A stretch of DNA of 59,698 bases from Candidatus Competibacter phosphatis (GCF_012939995.1 NZ_SPMZ01000027.1:1-59698); one strand, 5' to 3'. Counted from the first letter of the stretch, positions 44,092 to 53,479 are shown. Program-made: numbers and translations. Notes: a model not told the origin generated them from the sequence alone.

Positions 44092-46908
44092 TTATTCCCC
44101 GGACTCCATTTGCTGCGATAGCCGTTTCCAGTCTTCCAAACCGCTGCCACCCAGTTGTTTGGCCAGCTTTTCCAAATTTATCAGCGCTTCGGATAATCCG
44201 ATTTCCTTGGCAATTCGATAGGTTCGCACCCAGCAGGCGAGCGCCTGTTGATGCTCGTCTTTCCGCCAATGGAGATGGCCGATGTTGAACAGCGTCGGGC
44301 ATAAACCCGCCCGGTCGCCGATGGCCCGTTGGATGGCCAGCGATTCCTCCAGATAGCGCAGCGCCGTGTCGTAATCCCCGCGCGCATCGTAAATCCGCGA
44401 GAGGTTGTTGAGGGTCGCGCCTTCCCCGGCCCGGTCGCCGATCGCCCGGCGGATAGCCAGCGATTCCTCCAAAAACGGTTTGGCTTCGGCGTACTGGCCG
44501 ACATGAAGGCAAGTCTTGCCGGATTGGTTCAGCGCATCCGCCCGCAATTCCTGATTCCGGCTTTCCCGCAACGCCGGCAGCCACTCCTTGAGCAGCGTGT
44601 GATATAGCCCGATGTGGTTGAAATAAGGAACGATAGTGTCCAGCGCGAACCGGGCTGCGTCTTCGTCCAAGCCGCTCTGCCGCAAGGCTTCATGGGCGTT
44701 AAGCGCCTGTTCCAAGGTGTGCAGCAGGTAGTCATGCACCCAACGCTGATACCGCGCCGCGCGTTGCCGGATATCGCTGATCGGTTCCGGATCATGCGCT
44801 TGCAGCCAGTCCGCCACCACCGCCGACAGCCGATAACGCGGCAAGTGCAACGTTACCTCCATCTCCATGTCCACCAGCGACAGCCCAACCAGCCGCCGCA
44901 ACAACCGCTTCGGCTCGGGCAAACCCTGGGCGACGACGCGCACCCCATTGGCGAAGGTCAGGGCCAGATAGGCACGCAACCGGTTGAGCAATTCCCGCTC
45001 GTCCGGTTGCAGATAGCCGACCAGTTTTTCCACCATCATGTGGAGTTGCAGTTCCTTCCTGGAGTCCTCCAGTTGTTGAAGGAACGCCTCGTCATCCCCG
45101 GCCACTTGGCTCGATTCGTGGAAAAACTCCAAGCCCTTGAAATTGCTGTCCAACGCCTCGTACAACCGGCGCAGCCGCTCCGTGCCCCACGGCGCTCCGC
45201 CCAACTGCTGGTGATAGCGCAGAAAATCGCCATACAACGGCGCTCCAAGCGACCGCTGCCCACGCCGGTCTCCCTCCCAACCGGGAATCACCCAGCGCGA
45301 TGTGACCAGCACCACGGGCGCAGGGTCAGAACCTACCGGCTTGCAGGCGTCCAACCACGCGGCTACCGCCTCGTCGGTGATTTGCCCCGTGGTTGGGTCT
45401 TGCAGGGTTTCCAAGTTATCGAACACCAACGCCAGCTTGTTGCCGGTCTGCTGCATCAATGCCCGCACTATCAACCGCGCCTTGTCAGTCTCCGTCTGGC
45501 AACGCAACAGCGCGCGATCCACCTGTTCCGCCAGCGGTTTCTCCAGGCAGAACAGCAACTCGTTGACGAAATCTTTCCAGTTGTCCCCCTGCCGCGCCGT
45601 GTAGGCCCGTACCAACCAATCCCGGTTTTCCAACCGTTGCGCCAAACGTCCCGCCAGACTGGTCTTGCCCTGACCGCCCGCGCCGGTGAGCAGACATTGT
45701 CCAGGCCGGTCGCCGTACACGAGTTGCCCCAGTTCTCGCAGTTCCCGCCGCCGTCCGATGAACGCGGCGGGCAACGGCATCCCGGCGATTTCGTGATACC
45801 GCTCCAACGGCGGTTGCGGCGGGACCGGCTGAAATTGCCAGTCGATCAAAGGTTGCGCCGGGTCGCGGCTGTACAGCAGCGGCAAGCACCACTGGCCCCA
45901 ACTCCGCTCCGTCGCGCCGGACAAGTCCTTGCGCAATCCGGCCAGCGCCGGCGACTCGGCGATAAATCCCCGTGCGGCTTGCAGGGCGACATCCAGCCGT
46001 TCTTTTAGACCCAGCGCCTTGCACAAGGCATGGGCAAAGTGGATGCCCGCCACGTCCAGAATGGATTCCCGCATCCCCACCACATGCGGCAAACCCGCTC
46101 GCAACAAGCGCGTCGCCAAGCTGGAACCGAGATCGGCGGACGCCGACTTGCCCGACTGACAGGCCGACAACACCACTGCTTGCACGGCCGTTCCCGAAAA
46201 CGCTTTTGCCAGTTCCTCGCCTTCCACCCGCTCACCCCGGCCATCCGCGCCCTCGAACAGAAACCAGGCCCCGACTGGACCCAGCAGCGGGTCAGCGTTG
46301 AACTGGCCATGACCGCTCAGGAACACCAGATGAAATTCCTGCTCTCGAAGCAGTTGCCGAAAATGATCGAAGCGCCCGTCGTCGGGCGTCGTCAATTGCA
46401 CCAAACCCTGATGAATCAGCGGGTCCAGCGCCTCCAACACGTTCGCCTGCTCGCTTTCCATATCCAGGCGTTCCTTCTCCTGATCCAAATCGTCGGGCAA
46501 GGCGGTGAACAGCAAGACTTTCAGTGGACCTTTGGGCGGCTCGACGGAAGCGGATGGCGCGGCGGACAAGCGGCGCGTCAGACTGAAACCGGGATGTTTG
46601 CCAAGAAAACCGTGTTCGGGATGATGCAGACATTCCCACGGCAAGGACTGCACCAGCGGGTCGGCGCTTTCGACAATCAATGGCAGTATCCGCGTGCCGG
46701 CGGCTTGGCGCGCGGCGGCGAGCACTTCGTCCACGCCCAGCGTTTGCCACAGCGCATCGCCCACGGTTTGTAAATCATGTTCCGTCACCACGTACCGATG
46801 CACGTACTTGAGCGATAGTTGTTGAGCCAGGCTGAGCACATGAGGAAAGCGGCTGGCCAAATCAGCGGGCGGCTGCAAAATCAGTGGCGTATGAAGATGA
46901 ACCGGCAT
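44092..46908 (-). CDS. CHAT protease - STAND NTPase - TPR protein
   Basis: The 938-residue protein has three parts. First is an N-terminal CHAT caspase-like protease domain (about 70-345) with catalytic His200 in FLSGHGQFN and Cys250 in VVLSACQSGKS. Next is a STAND-type NTPase (about 380-700) with Walker A GAGGQGKTSLAG (409-420) and Walker B KLALVFDNLE (491-500). Last is a helical arm ending in TPR units (about 800-925, for example AKPFLEESLAIRRAIGDRA and LRYLEESLAIQRAIGDRAG). This is the architecture of NLR-like signalling proteins: sensor arm, oligomerising NTPase and protease effector. All catalytic residues are present. It starts 11 bases after the zinc-ribbon gene and is followed by the Uma2 gene. 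Confidence 0.9.
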   Translation of the reverse strand: MPVHLHTPLILQPPADLASRFPHVLSLAQQLSLKYVHRYVVTEHDLQTVGDALWQTLGVDEVLAAARQAAGTRILPLIVESADPLVQSLPWECLHHPEHGFLGKHPGFSLTRRLSAAPSASVEPPKGPLKVLLFTALPDDLDQEKERLDMESEQANVLEALDPLIHQGLVQLTTPDDGRFDHFRQLLREQEFHLVFLSGHGQFNADPLLGPVGAWFLFEGADGRGERVEGEELAKAFSGTAVQAVVLSACQSGKSASADLGSSLATRLLRAGLPHVVGMRESILDVAGIHFAHALCKALGLKERLDVALQAARGFIAESPALAGLRKDLSGATERSWGQWCLPLLYSRDPAQPLIDWQFQPVPPQPPLERYHEIAGMPLPAAFIGRRRELRELGQLVYGDRPGQCLLTGAGGQGKTSLAGRLAQRLENRDWLVRAYTARQGDNWKDFVNELLFCLEKPLAEQVDRALLRCQTETDKARLIVRALMQQTGNKLALVFDNLETLQDPTTGQITDEAVAAWLDACKPVGSDPAPVVLVTSRWVIPGWEGDRRGQRSLGAPLYGDFLRYHQQLGGAPWGTERLRRLYEALDSNFKGLEFFHESSQVAGDDEAFLQQLEDSRKELQLHMMVEKLVGYLQPDERELLNRLRAYLALTFANGVRVVAQGLPEPKRLLRRLVGLSLVDMEMEVTLHLPRYRLSAVVADWLQAHDPEPISDIRQRAARYQRWVHDYLLHTLEQALNAHEALRQSGLDEDAARFALDTIVPYFNHIGLYHTLLKEWLPALRESRNQELRADALNQSGKTCLHVGQYAEAKPFLEESLAIRRAIGDRAGEGATLNNLSRIYDARGDYDTALRYLEESLAIQRAIGDRAGLCPTLFNIGHLHWRKDEHQQALACWVRTYRIAKEIGLSEALINLEKLAKQLGGSGLEDWKRLSQQMESGE

Positions 46909-46919
46909 GGTGGAATCCC

Positions 46920-47186
46920 TTAAGTCACGTCGGGTGGAGTGCCTTCAAACACTTGGCCCAGCAAAGCGCCGGGCTTGTCCAGATCGACCGCCTCGACGGA
47001 TTCGCCATCTCGATACAAGATGACGGATTTCAATTGACCGGCGCGAACCGTGACCTGATTGATCGCTTCACAAAAAGGGCAAGAGATTTTCGCTTCTACC
47101 AATGGGCCGAGTTTTCGGGAAGGCTCGGCGCTCATCGTAAAGGCATCTTTGCACTTCCAGCACTTAACCTGTAGAGCCTGTCGCAT
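46920..47186 (-). CDS. Small zinc-ribbon protein in the CHAT operon
   Basis: The 88-residue protein has two cysteine pairs, CWKC near residue 9 and CPFC near 36, which should bind one zinc. A beta-rich C-terminal part follows (VTVRAGQLKSVILYRDGE). ATG 47186 follows GAGGAGAAATAGAG. It lies between the membrane-protein gene and the CHAT-STAND gene in the same direction with tight spacing. Family not recognised. Adaptor or nucleic-acid-binding roles are possible. Confidence 0.7.
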   Translation of the reverse strand: MRQALQVKCWKCKDAFTMSAEPSRKLGPLVEAKISCPFCEAINQVTVRAGQLKSVILYRDGESVEAVDLDKPGALLGQVFEGTPPDVT

Positions 47187-47203
47187 CTCTATTTCTCCTC
47201 ACT

Positions 47204-47657
47204 TCATCCAAACACCGCCAAGACGGCGGCGGCAATCCCCGCGCAAAACAGCAGGATCGACCATAACGATTGTCGCCGCTTATCCTGCATACTCTTCTGA
47301 AAATACTCCTCGATGCTGAATGGTCCTTGGCGGGGTATTGGTCGGCTCAAACACACAACATTCTCCAGCACCTCGTACTTGCGCGGAAAAAATTGTCCGT
47401 AGCGTCAAGATCAACGCTGCTGTCCAGAATACAAACGCAGCCCATACGGCGCTGTGATTGGTAGACTGCTCCATGCCAGACAAGCGCAGCACGGCAGCGT
47501 AAATTCCAGGAATCGCCAGTTCCACCTTGAACAATTCCTTGGCCAAGTCGGCAAAGCGTTCCGCCTGCTTGATCGGTTCCTGATAATAGGCATTCAGCAA
47601 CGCCTGATCGCTTGGCTTAGTGGTGGCTGGTTTACCGTCGAGAGGTTCTTGTTGCAT
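47204..47657 (-). CDS. Small multi-helix membrane protein in the CHAT operon (frame broken at an A6 run)
   Basis: The frame encodes a polar N-terminus (LLNAYYQEPIKQAERFADLA), a hydrophobic stretch (LAIPGIYAAVLRLSG) and a clear helix (AVWAAFVFWTAALILTL). At the A6 run 47387-47392 the frame changes. With one base fewer it continues FPRKYEVLENVVCLSRPIPR, FSIEEYFQKSMQDKRRQSL and a last helix SILLFCAGIAAAVLAVF, ending at 47204. The corrected protein has about 150 residues and two or three membrane helices. ATG 47657 follows GGAGGA; ATG 47684 is also in frame. Function unknown. Confidence 0.65.
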
Positions 47658-47723
47658 CAGACTGTCCTCCGGTATTTCACTCATCCTACCGCACTACCAC
47701 GCAATCCAGGAGATGGCCGCCTC

Positions 47724-49604
47724 ATGCCCAAGATGCGTACCAGCTTTCAAGGTCTGGTTCGACTGCTGGCTAAGAGTCTGTACCCGGAACCGGACGTGTT
47801 CATCCGCGAACTGCTGCAAAACGCCCACGACAGCATCCAGTTGCGCCGCATCCACGACCCGGAACCACCCGGCGAGATTCGCATCGAGGTGGACGAATCC
47901 AATCGCACCCTGAGTTTCAGCGATAACGGCACCGGCATGGATCGGCGGGACATCGAGGAATTTCTGAGCGTCATCGGCAGCACCGGCACCGGCAGCCACA
48001 CCCGCGAACTGGCCGCTCGCGATGTGGCGGTCGCCACCATCGGCCAGTTTGGCATCGGCCTGCTGTCGGCGTTCGTGGTCGCGGAACGGATCGAAGTCCA
48101 AACCCGCAAACCGATGGCGACGCAAGCCTGGCGTTGGGTCAACCACGGCGGCGAGGATTACGAACTGGACGCCCTGCCGGCGAACTCGCAACCGCCCGGT
48201 ACACGAGTGACGGTCACGCTGGCAGCGAATCAAACCGCCTTTCTCGATGGTCGCCTGATCCATCGGATCGTGCGTCGCTACGCCGATTTCCTGCCGTTTC
48301 CGATCCTGTTGAACGGCTTCGGTCCGATTAACGCGGTCAACGCCCCCTGGCACGAACCGGACTGGCGCGATCCCGGTGAGCGAGAACGGTCGTTGAGCGC
48401 CTTCTTGAGCCAACGCTACGCCGACCCGCCACTGTTGACGATTCCCATCGATCTGGCGCAACCGCGCACGCTCGGCGGCTTATTCATCCCCGCCCGCTAC
48501 ACGCCGGGTGGACCAGCCGGCGGCGCGGTGGATTTGTTCCAGGCTCGGATGTGCATCCGCGCCAACGATACCGAACTGCTACCGGAGTGGGCGCGATTCG
48601 TGCGCGGGGTACTGGATTGTCCCGACCTGCAACCGACCGCCGCCCGCGACAACGTCATGCGCGACGCCGCTTATCATGCCCTGCGCGAAGCGTTGGGCGC
48701 ATCGATCGTCGCCGCCCTGCTTGATCTGGCTACCCGCGACCGGCCGCGCTTCCTGCAACTGTGCGACTGGCATCACGACGCCATCAAAGGCATGGCGGCG
48801 CGGCATGCGGAATTTGGCGCGGCGGTGCTCGATCACTTGCCGTTCGAAACCAACCAGGGGCTGTTGACCCTGCCCGACTATCTCTCGCGCCAGCCAGCGA
48901 CCACTGAGGGCAAACGATCGCTGTACTTCTTCACTCATGAAGCCGACGCCAATCAGTTCTATGCCCTGTGCCAAGCGCGCCAGTTGCTGGCCATCAACGC
49001 CGGCCGCCCCTTCGACGAAACCCTATTGCGCCGTTACGCCAGCCAATCCTCGGACACCGTCACGCTCAAGCCGCTGGATCGCCTGGACGACCCGACCTTA
49101 TACCAAGGACTGGACACGGCGGAACAGATCGCTTACGTCCGATTGGAACGGGCGCTCGAACGGGCGCTGTCGGAGCGGGAAATACCAGTGCGGGCACGGG
49201 CCAGTCGCTTCCAGCCCACCAGCTTGAGCGTGGCGCTACTCGCCGGGCAGCGCGTCGCTGCTTTCGATGAGATGGAGCGGGCACTGGAAAAATCGTTTCT
49301 ACTGGAGGGACTGGCCGAATTGGCCGGGGAGGTGCGCGAGCGCCTGCGGAGCCAACCGTTGACGCTGTTGCTGAATGTGGATCATCCATTGGTGCAACGC
49401 CTGGGCGAACTGCCCGACCCCGACAATCCGCGCTACCGACCGCTGCTCGTCGGCTTGTATCACGGGGCGCTGCTCAATGCTCAGCACCGGCTGACGCCCG
49501 CCGCCGCTCGTCGCTTCCATGCCGATCTACAGGCGCTGCTGCTCGACCATCTGGATTTGTGGCTCGGACAGGAACCGCCCAGTCCAGCAACCGGGCGGCG
49601 TTGA
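47724..49604 (+). CDS. HSP90-like ATPase (HtpG-related), divergent from the CHAT operon
   Basis: The 626-residue protein carries the GHKL ATPase domain of HSP90 at its N-terminus: ELLQNAHDSI with the catalytic glutamate at 29 and asparagine at 33, SFSDNGTGMDRRDIEEFLSV and IGQFGIGLLSAFVVAERIE. The overall length matches HtpG. Its middle and C-terminal domains read differently from ordinary HtpG, including an insert near 130-160 and a Pro/Arg-rich end. ATG 47724 follows CAGGAG. It faces away from the membrane protein/zinc ribbon/CHAT operon with 66 bases between starts, so both units could share a control region. This is likely a specialised HSP90, not the housekeeping copy, but I cannot see whether another exists in the genome. 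Confidence 0.88.
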   Translation: MPKMRTSFQGLVRLLAKSLYPEPDVFIRELLQNAHDSIQLRRIHDPEPPGEIRIEVDESNRTLSFSDNGTGMDRRDIEEFLSVIGSTGTGSHTRELAARDVAVATIGQFGIGLLSAFVVAERIEVQTRKPMATQAWRWVNHGGEDYELDALPANSQPPGTRVTVTLAANQTAFLDGRLIHRIVRRYADFLPFPILLNGFGPINAVNAPWHEPDWRDPGERERSLSAFLSQRYADPPLLTIPIDLAQPRTLGGLFIPARYTPGGPAGGAVDLFQARMCIRANDTELLPEWARFVRGVLDCPDLQPTAARDNVMRDAAYHALREALGASIVAALLDLATRDRPRFLQLCDWHHDAIKGMAARHAEFGAAVLDHLPFETNQGLLTLPDYLSRQPATTEGKRSLYFFTHEADANQFYALCQARQLLAINAGRPFDETLLRRYASQSSDTVTLKPLDRLDDPTLYQGLDTAEQIAYVRLERALERALSEREIPVRARASRFQPTSLSVALLAGQRVAAFDEMERALEKSFLLEGLAELAGEVRERLRSQPLTLLLNVDHPLVQRLGELPDPDNPRYRPLLVGLYHGALLNAQHRLTPAAARRFHADLQALLLDHLDLWLGQEPPSPATGRR

Positions 49605-49609
49605 TCAAG

Positions 49610-50170
49610 TCATTGGGCGGGCGGCTGGTAGTCGGGTACTCGGTTGTGAACCGGCGGTACGGTTTGCAAATATCGAAACATCGCCCGCAAATCGTCCTCG
49701 GTCAAATGAGACAACGCTTGCCAGGGCATCGGCGGCATGATCGGCCGACCAACCCCCGCGTGCTTGCCGGTTTTGAGCGCCTGGACAAACTCGCTTTCCT
49801 TCCAGGAACCCAGTCCGGTTTCCTTATCCGAGGTCAGATTGGCGGCGTAACTGATACCCCAGGGACCAGCGTAGGCAGTATTGGTGGCGGAACCAAACCA
49901 GACCCAGGACGCATCGGCCTTGGGTGGCGGCGAGAGTTTGAGTTGCTCTGGATGGCCGGAAAAATGGCGCGACAGGTCGGGCTCGGGACCCTTGGGACCC
50001 ATTTTCATCGGCGTATGGCAATCGGCGCAGCCGCTCGCCGCCATCAGATAAGCGCCACGCGCAACCAGGTCGCCACCCTCGGACGCCGCCCAGAGCGGCG
50101 GTCCACCCACGACCAACGCCACCAAGCCGACCACCGCCAGCTTTTTGCAAAAAAAAGCGAAAAACAGCAT
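49610..50170 (-). CDS. Exported c-type cytochrome
   Basis: The product is about 186 residues. An N-terminal hydrophobic segment (LAVVGLVALVVGGPPLWA) acts as signal or anchor. The heme-binding motif is CADCH, and the methionine ligand probably lies in PIMPPMPWQALSHLTEDDLR. The final stretch AMFRYLQTVPPV is a usual cytochrome c helix. ATG 50170 is used; a TTG at 50191 is possible, and an A8 run at 50149-50156 lies within the start region. It ends six bases from the HSP90-like stop, convergent with it. Electron carrier of unknown partner. Confidence 0.82.
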   Translation of the reverse strand: MLFFAFFCKKLAVVGLVALVVGGPPLWAASEGGDLVARGAYLMAASGCADCHTPMKMGPKGPEPDLSRHFSGHPEQLKLSPPPKADASWVWFGSATNTAYAGPWGISYAANLTSDKETGLGSWKESEFVQALKTGKHAGVGRPIMPPMPWQALSHLTEDDLRAMFRYLQTVPPVHNRVPDYQPPAQ

Positions 50171-50326
50171 TCCGATAAGGATACGCAACACAATTTTTCA
50201 TTATTGGCCTCACGTTCACACGACCGGCAAGTTCCGGCGAAAATCAGTATAGATCGTGGATTGAGAGGCGCTGGCAACTGCTGATGAAAACGATTTGCAT
50301 TGCGAATCCGCTTGTGCCGACAGGGT

Positions 50327-50671
50327 TCAACCCGGCGGCCAACCCAACTCCCGGCCCGCCAACAAATGCATGTGGATATGGAAGACGAGTTGGCCGGCAT
50401 CGCGATTGCAATTGATCACGGTACGGTAGCCGCTTTCGGCCACACCCAATTCCATCGCTATCTGCTGGCCCGCCAAATACAACCGACCAACCAGCGCGGC
50501 GTCCGCTTCGCTCAGATCGTTCAGGGTGGCAATATGCCGGCGGGGAATGAGCAGAAGATGCACGGGCGCTTCGGGGTTGATATCCCGAAAGGCCAACACC
50601 TCGCCATCGTCGTAGACGATATCGGCGGGGATCTCACCGGCGGCGATCTTGCAAAAAATACAGTCGTTCAT
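50327..50671 (-). CDS. HIT-family nucleotide-binding hydrolase (HinT type)
   Basis: The 114-residue protein starts MNDCIFCKIAAGEIPADIVY, typical of HinT, and ends with the histidine triad HIHMHLL. It has the PVHLLLIPRRHIATL segment. Relatives hydrolyse purine nucleoside phosphoramidates. It starts just downstream of recR on the same strand. Confidence 0.94.
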   Translation of the reverse strand: MNDCIFCKIAAGEIPADIVYDDGEVLAFRDINPEAPVHLLLIPRRHIATLNDLSEADAALVGRLYLAGQQIAMELGVAESGYRTVINCNRDAGQLVFHIHMHLLAGRELGWPPG

Positions 50672-50690
50672 GATGGGTGCTCCGTTCGAC

Positions 50691-51287
50691 TCACAAATCC
50701 CGACGACCGACAAAGGCGTGCGCCAGCGTGCCGCCGTCCACGGACTCCAATTCTCCTCCCAACGGCACGCCGTGGGCGATGCGAGTGGCGCGGATACCGC
50801 GCTCGCGGGCCAGCTCGGCGATGTAGTAGGCGGTCGCCTCACCTTCCACGGTCGGATTGGTGGCGAGAATCATCTCACGCACCTCGCCCTCATCTAGGCG
50901 CGCTTCCAGAATCTCCAGCCCCAACTCCGCCGGCCCGATCCCGTCCAAGGGCGACAAATGGCCCATCAGCACGAAATACAAGCCCTGAAAGCCGGTGGAT
51001 TGCTCCACGGCCAACACATCGGCCGGTGTTTCGATCACACACAGCAGCGAACGGTCACGGCGCGGGTGGGCACACAAAGCGCAAATCTCGGTTTCGCTCA
51101 GATCGCGGCACAGCCGACAACGACCGATTCGATCCAACGCCACTCGCAGCGCCTCGACCAAGCGCGCGGCCCCATCGCGATCCCGTTCCAACAGATGCAG
51201 CGCCATCCGTTGCGCCGACTTCGGCCCCACTCCCGGCAGGCAACGGAGCGCCGCCATCAACTGAACCAGCAGCGGCGAAGCGGCCAC
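50691..51287 (-). CDS. recR: Recombination mediator RecR
   Basis: The 198-residue product has the helix-hairpin-helix [18 protein letters not shown], a C4 zinc finger ([16 protein letters not shown]) and a Toprim domain with [13 protein letters not shown] and [11 protein letters not shown]. It loads RecA with RecF and RecO at gaps. It follows ybaB by 7 bases in the classical dnaX-ybaB-recR order. Confidence 0.96.
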   Translation of the reverse strand: MAASPLLVQLMAALRCLPGVGPKSAQRMALHLLERDRDGAARLVEALRVALDRIGRCRLCRDLSETEICALCAHPRRDRSLLCVIETPADVLAVEQSTGFQGLYFVLMGHLSPLDGIGPAELGLEILEARLDEGEVREMILATNPTVEGEATAYYIAELARERGIRATRIAHGVPLGGELESVDGGTLAHAFVGRRDL

Positions 51288-51294
51288 GCCAGTG

Positions 51295-51630
51295 TCAGAA
51301 CGGCAGTTTCAAGTCGCCCATCATGCCCGGCGGCAAACCCATGCCAGCGGTCAGGCCACCCATCTTTTCCTGCATGGTGCGCTCGACCTTATGGACGGCG
51401 TCGTTGAACGCGGCGGCGACCAAATCTTCCAACATATCCTTGTCATCGCCCACTAAGCTGTCGTCGATCCGAATCCGTCGGACCTCGTGGCGACCGGTGA
51501 TGACCACACTGACCAGCCCACCACCGGATTCTCCGACAACCTCCATCGCCGCGATTTCCGCTTGCGCCTTTTGCAGATTTTCCTGCATCTTTTGCGCCTG
51601 TTTCATCAAATTACCCAAACCACCTTTCAT
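51295..51630 (-). CDS. ybaB: Nucleoid-associated protein YbaB/EbfC
   Basis: The 111-residue DNA-binding protein has the typical N-terminus [20 protein letters not shown] and the [19 protein letters not shown] core. It lies between dnaX and recR. Confidence 0.95.
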   Translation of the reverse strand: MKGGLGNLMKQAQKMQENLQKAQAEIAAMEVVGESGGGLVSVVITGRHEVRRIRIDDSLVGDDKDMLEDLVAAAFNDAVHKVERTMQEKMGGLTAGMGLPPGMMGDLKLPF

Positions 51631-51683
51631 CGTTGCGCTCCTTAATCAGTCGCAATGGGATCATGGCCGCCGATAAGGAATCG

Positions 51684-53267
51684 TCAGCCCTCGGACTCAT
51701 CCAGCGGATGGACCGTCACGATTTGCGCGCCGAACGTTTTCTGCATGTCTCGCACATGCGGGTCCTGAGCGATCCGCTCGGCGGCAACCTGCTGTCGTTC
51801 CGCCTGTTGCTGGAACCGCTGGCGGGCGGGGGTGTCCTCCACCGTGCCGCCCACTTGAAATCGCAGACCGACCGGTGCGCCCAGTTGTTGCTCCAGCGCT
51901 GCTTTCAGCCGATCCTCGATCGACTTGTTGAACAACTGGGCATGGCCGGGTTCCAGGGCCAATCGAAAATCATTACCTTGCCGCTCGATCAAGGCGCAAT
52001 TCATCGCCACCTGCTTGGCGATGCCGGTCAGTTTAAGCTGCCCGACCAGAGTACCCCATTCCGAGGCGGTTGCTTGGCTTGGAACCTCACTCGCCGGCGG
52101 CGCGGGTCGCGAGGCGGGCGCGATGGTCGGAACCGGGACGGGCCTTGTCTCGGCTGGAACCGGCGTCGCGACTTCCCAAGCCACCGGTCGGAAGCACAGC
52201 ATCCGCAGCAAGATCATTTCAAAGCCGCCGCGCGGCTCGGGCATCAACGGCAGATCGCGCCGACCCAACAAGGCAATTTGATGGAATAACTGGACATCCT
52301 CCGGCGGCAAGGCTTGCGCCAATTGCCGCAGCTCCTCTGGATCGGCCACGCCATCCTCCGGCACGGCATCGGGCAGCACCTGCGCCAATGCCACCCGCTG
52401 CAACAACGACAGCAGTTCGGCCAGCACCATCGCATAGTCCGGGGCCAGTTCGTCCAGTTCGGCAACCTGCCGCATCACTGCGGGCGCCTCGCCGGCCGCC
52501 AACGCCCGCAGCAGGTTCACCACCCGCCGCCGATCGATACTGCCGAGCATGGCCTCAACCGCGGCCGCTTCCACTCGGCCGCCGCCGAAAGCAATCGCCT
52601 GATCCAGCAGGCTCAAGGCATCGCGCATGCTGCCGTCGCCGGCACGGGCGATAAGCCGCACCGCCGCTGGCTCGCGGGAGATTTCCTCACGCTCCAAAAC
52701 CTGATCCAGATATCCGGCAATCTGGCTTGCTGGCAAGCGCTTGAGGTTGAACTGGAGGCAGCGCGACAGGACCGTGACCGGCAACTTCTGCGGATCGGTG
52801 GTCGCCAGCAGGAACTTCACGGGCGGCGGCGGCTCCTCCAAGGTCTTCAACAATGCGTTGAAGCTGTGCGCGGACAGCATGTGGACCTCATCGATCAGGT
52901 ACACCTTGAAGCGACCCCGGCCAGGCGCGTACTGCACGTTCTCCAGCAGTTCGCGGGTATCCTCAACCTTGGTGCGGGAGGCGGCATCGACCTCAATCAG
53001 GTCCACGAAGCGGCCGGCGTCGATTTCCCGACAAGCGGCGCATTGCCCGCAAGGCGTGGAGGACACACCGATCTCGCAGTTCAGCGACTTGGCGAAAATC
53101 CGAGCAATGGTGGTTTTTCCCACCCCGCGAGTACCGGTGAACAGAAAAGCGTGATGCAGCCGCTGCCGGTCGAGCGCGTTAGTCAACGCACGGACCACAT
53201 GCTCCTGGCCGATCAATTCGTGAAAGGTGCGGGGGCGCCATTTGCGGGCCAGAACCTGATAGCTCAT
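51684..53267 (-). CDS. dnaX: DNA polymerase III subunits gamma/tau
   Basis: The 527-residue clamp-loader ATPase starts MSYQVLARKWRPRTFHELIG. Walker A is GTRGVGKTTIA (45-55), zinc cysteines are in LNCEIGVSSTPCGQCAAC, and Walker B/DExH is YLIDEVHMLS, followed by LEEPPPPVKFLLATTDPQKL. The C-terminal third has a proline-rich linker and the tau-specific domain. I see no slippery A-run with a stem-loop like the E. coli gamma signal. Confidence 0.96.
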   Translation of the reverse strand: MSYQVLARKWRPRTFHELIGQEHVVRALTNALDRQRLHHAFLFTGTRGVGKTTIARIFAKSLNCEIGVSSTPCGQCAACREIDAGRFVDLIEVDAASRTKVEDTRELLENVQYAPGRGRFKVYLIDEVHMLSAHSFNALLKTLEEPPPPVKFLLATTDPQKLPVTVLSRCLQFNLKRLPASQIAGYLDQVLEREEISREPAAVRLIARAGDGSMRDALSLLDQAIAFGGGRVEAAAVEAMLGSIDRRRVVNLLRALAAGEAPAVMRQVAELDELAPDYAMVLAELLSLLQRVALAQVLPDAVPEDGVADPEELRQLAQALPPEDVQLFHQIALLGRRDLPLMPEPRGGFEMILLRMLCFRPVAWEVATPVPAETRPVPVPTIAPASRPAPPASEVPSQATASEWGTLVGQLKLTGIAKQVAMNCALIERQGNDFRLALEPGHAQLFNKSIEDRLKAALEQQLGAPVGLRFQVGGTVEDTPARQRFQQQAERQQVAAERIAQDPHVRDMQKTFGAQIVTVHPLDESEG

Positions 53268-53334
53268 GAGGCTCCTCCAATGGCAACAAAAGCGGTGAGC
53301 CTACCGTCATCCTTGACCCACGCATCTTGAGAGT

Positions 53335-53450
53335 GGGTGGCGGCCCCTATCAGCCACACCCCGGCGCCCGAGGCCACTGCTGCCGCTGCTCCCTTCCGGG
53401 CCTGACGGGGTTCACAGTTTGTCGTCGCGGAGGGACCGATACGGGCCACC
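53335..53450 (-). ncRNA. ffs: Signal recognition particle RNA (4.5S type)
   Basis: The minus strand contains GTCAGGCCCGGAAGGGAGCA, the conserved apical region that binds Ffh (compare GTCAGGTCCGGAAGGAAGCA in E. coli). The ends GGTGGCCCG and GGGGCCGCCACC can pair to close a single long hairpin of about 116 bases. It lies between dnaX and tRNA-Ser. The exact ends are estimated from pairing. Confidence 0.9.
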
Positions 53451-53479
53451 ATTGCAACCAGAGTGGGAACGGGTCGATC

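Noticed and set aside
44614..46008. 464-codon plus-strand open frame inside the CHAT-STAND gene
   Set aside because: Antisense shadow of a protein with intact catalytic motifs.
51684..53267. Programmed frameshift signal in dnaX for the gamma form
   Set aside because: No A-rich slippery heptamer with a following hairpin is visible in the expected region.
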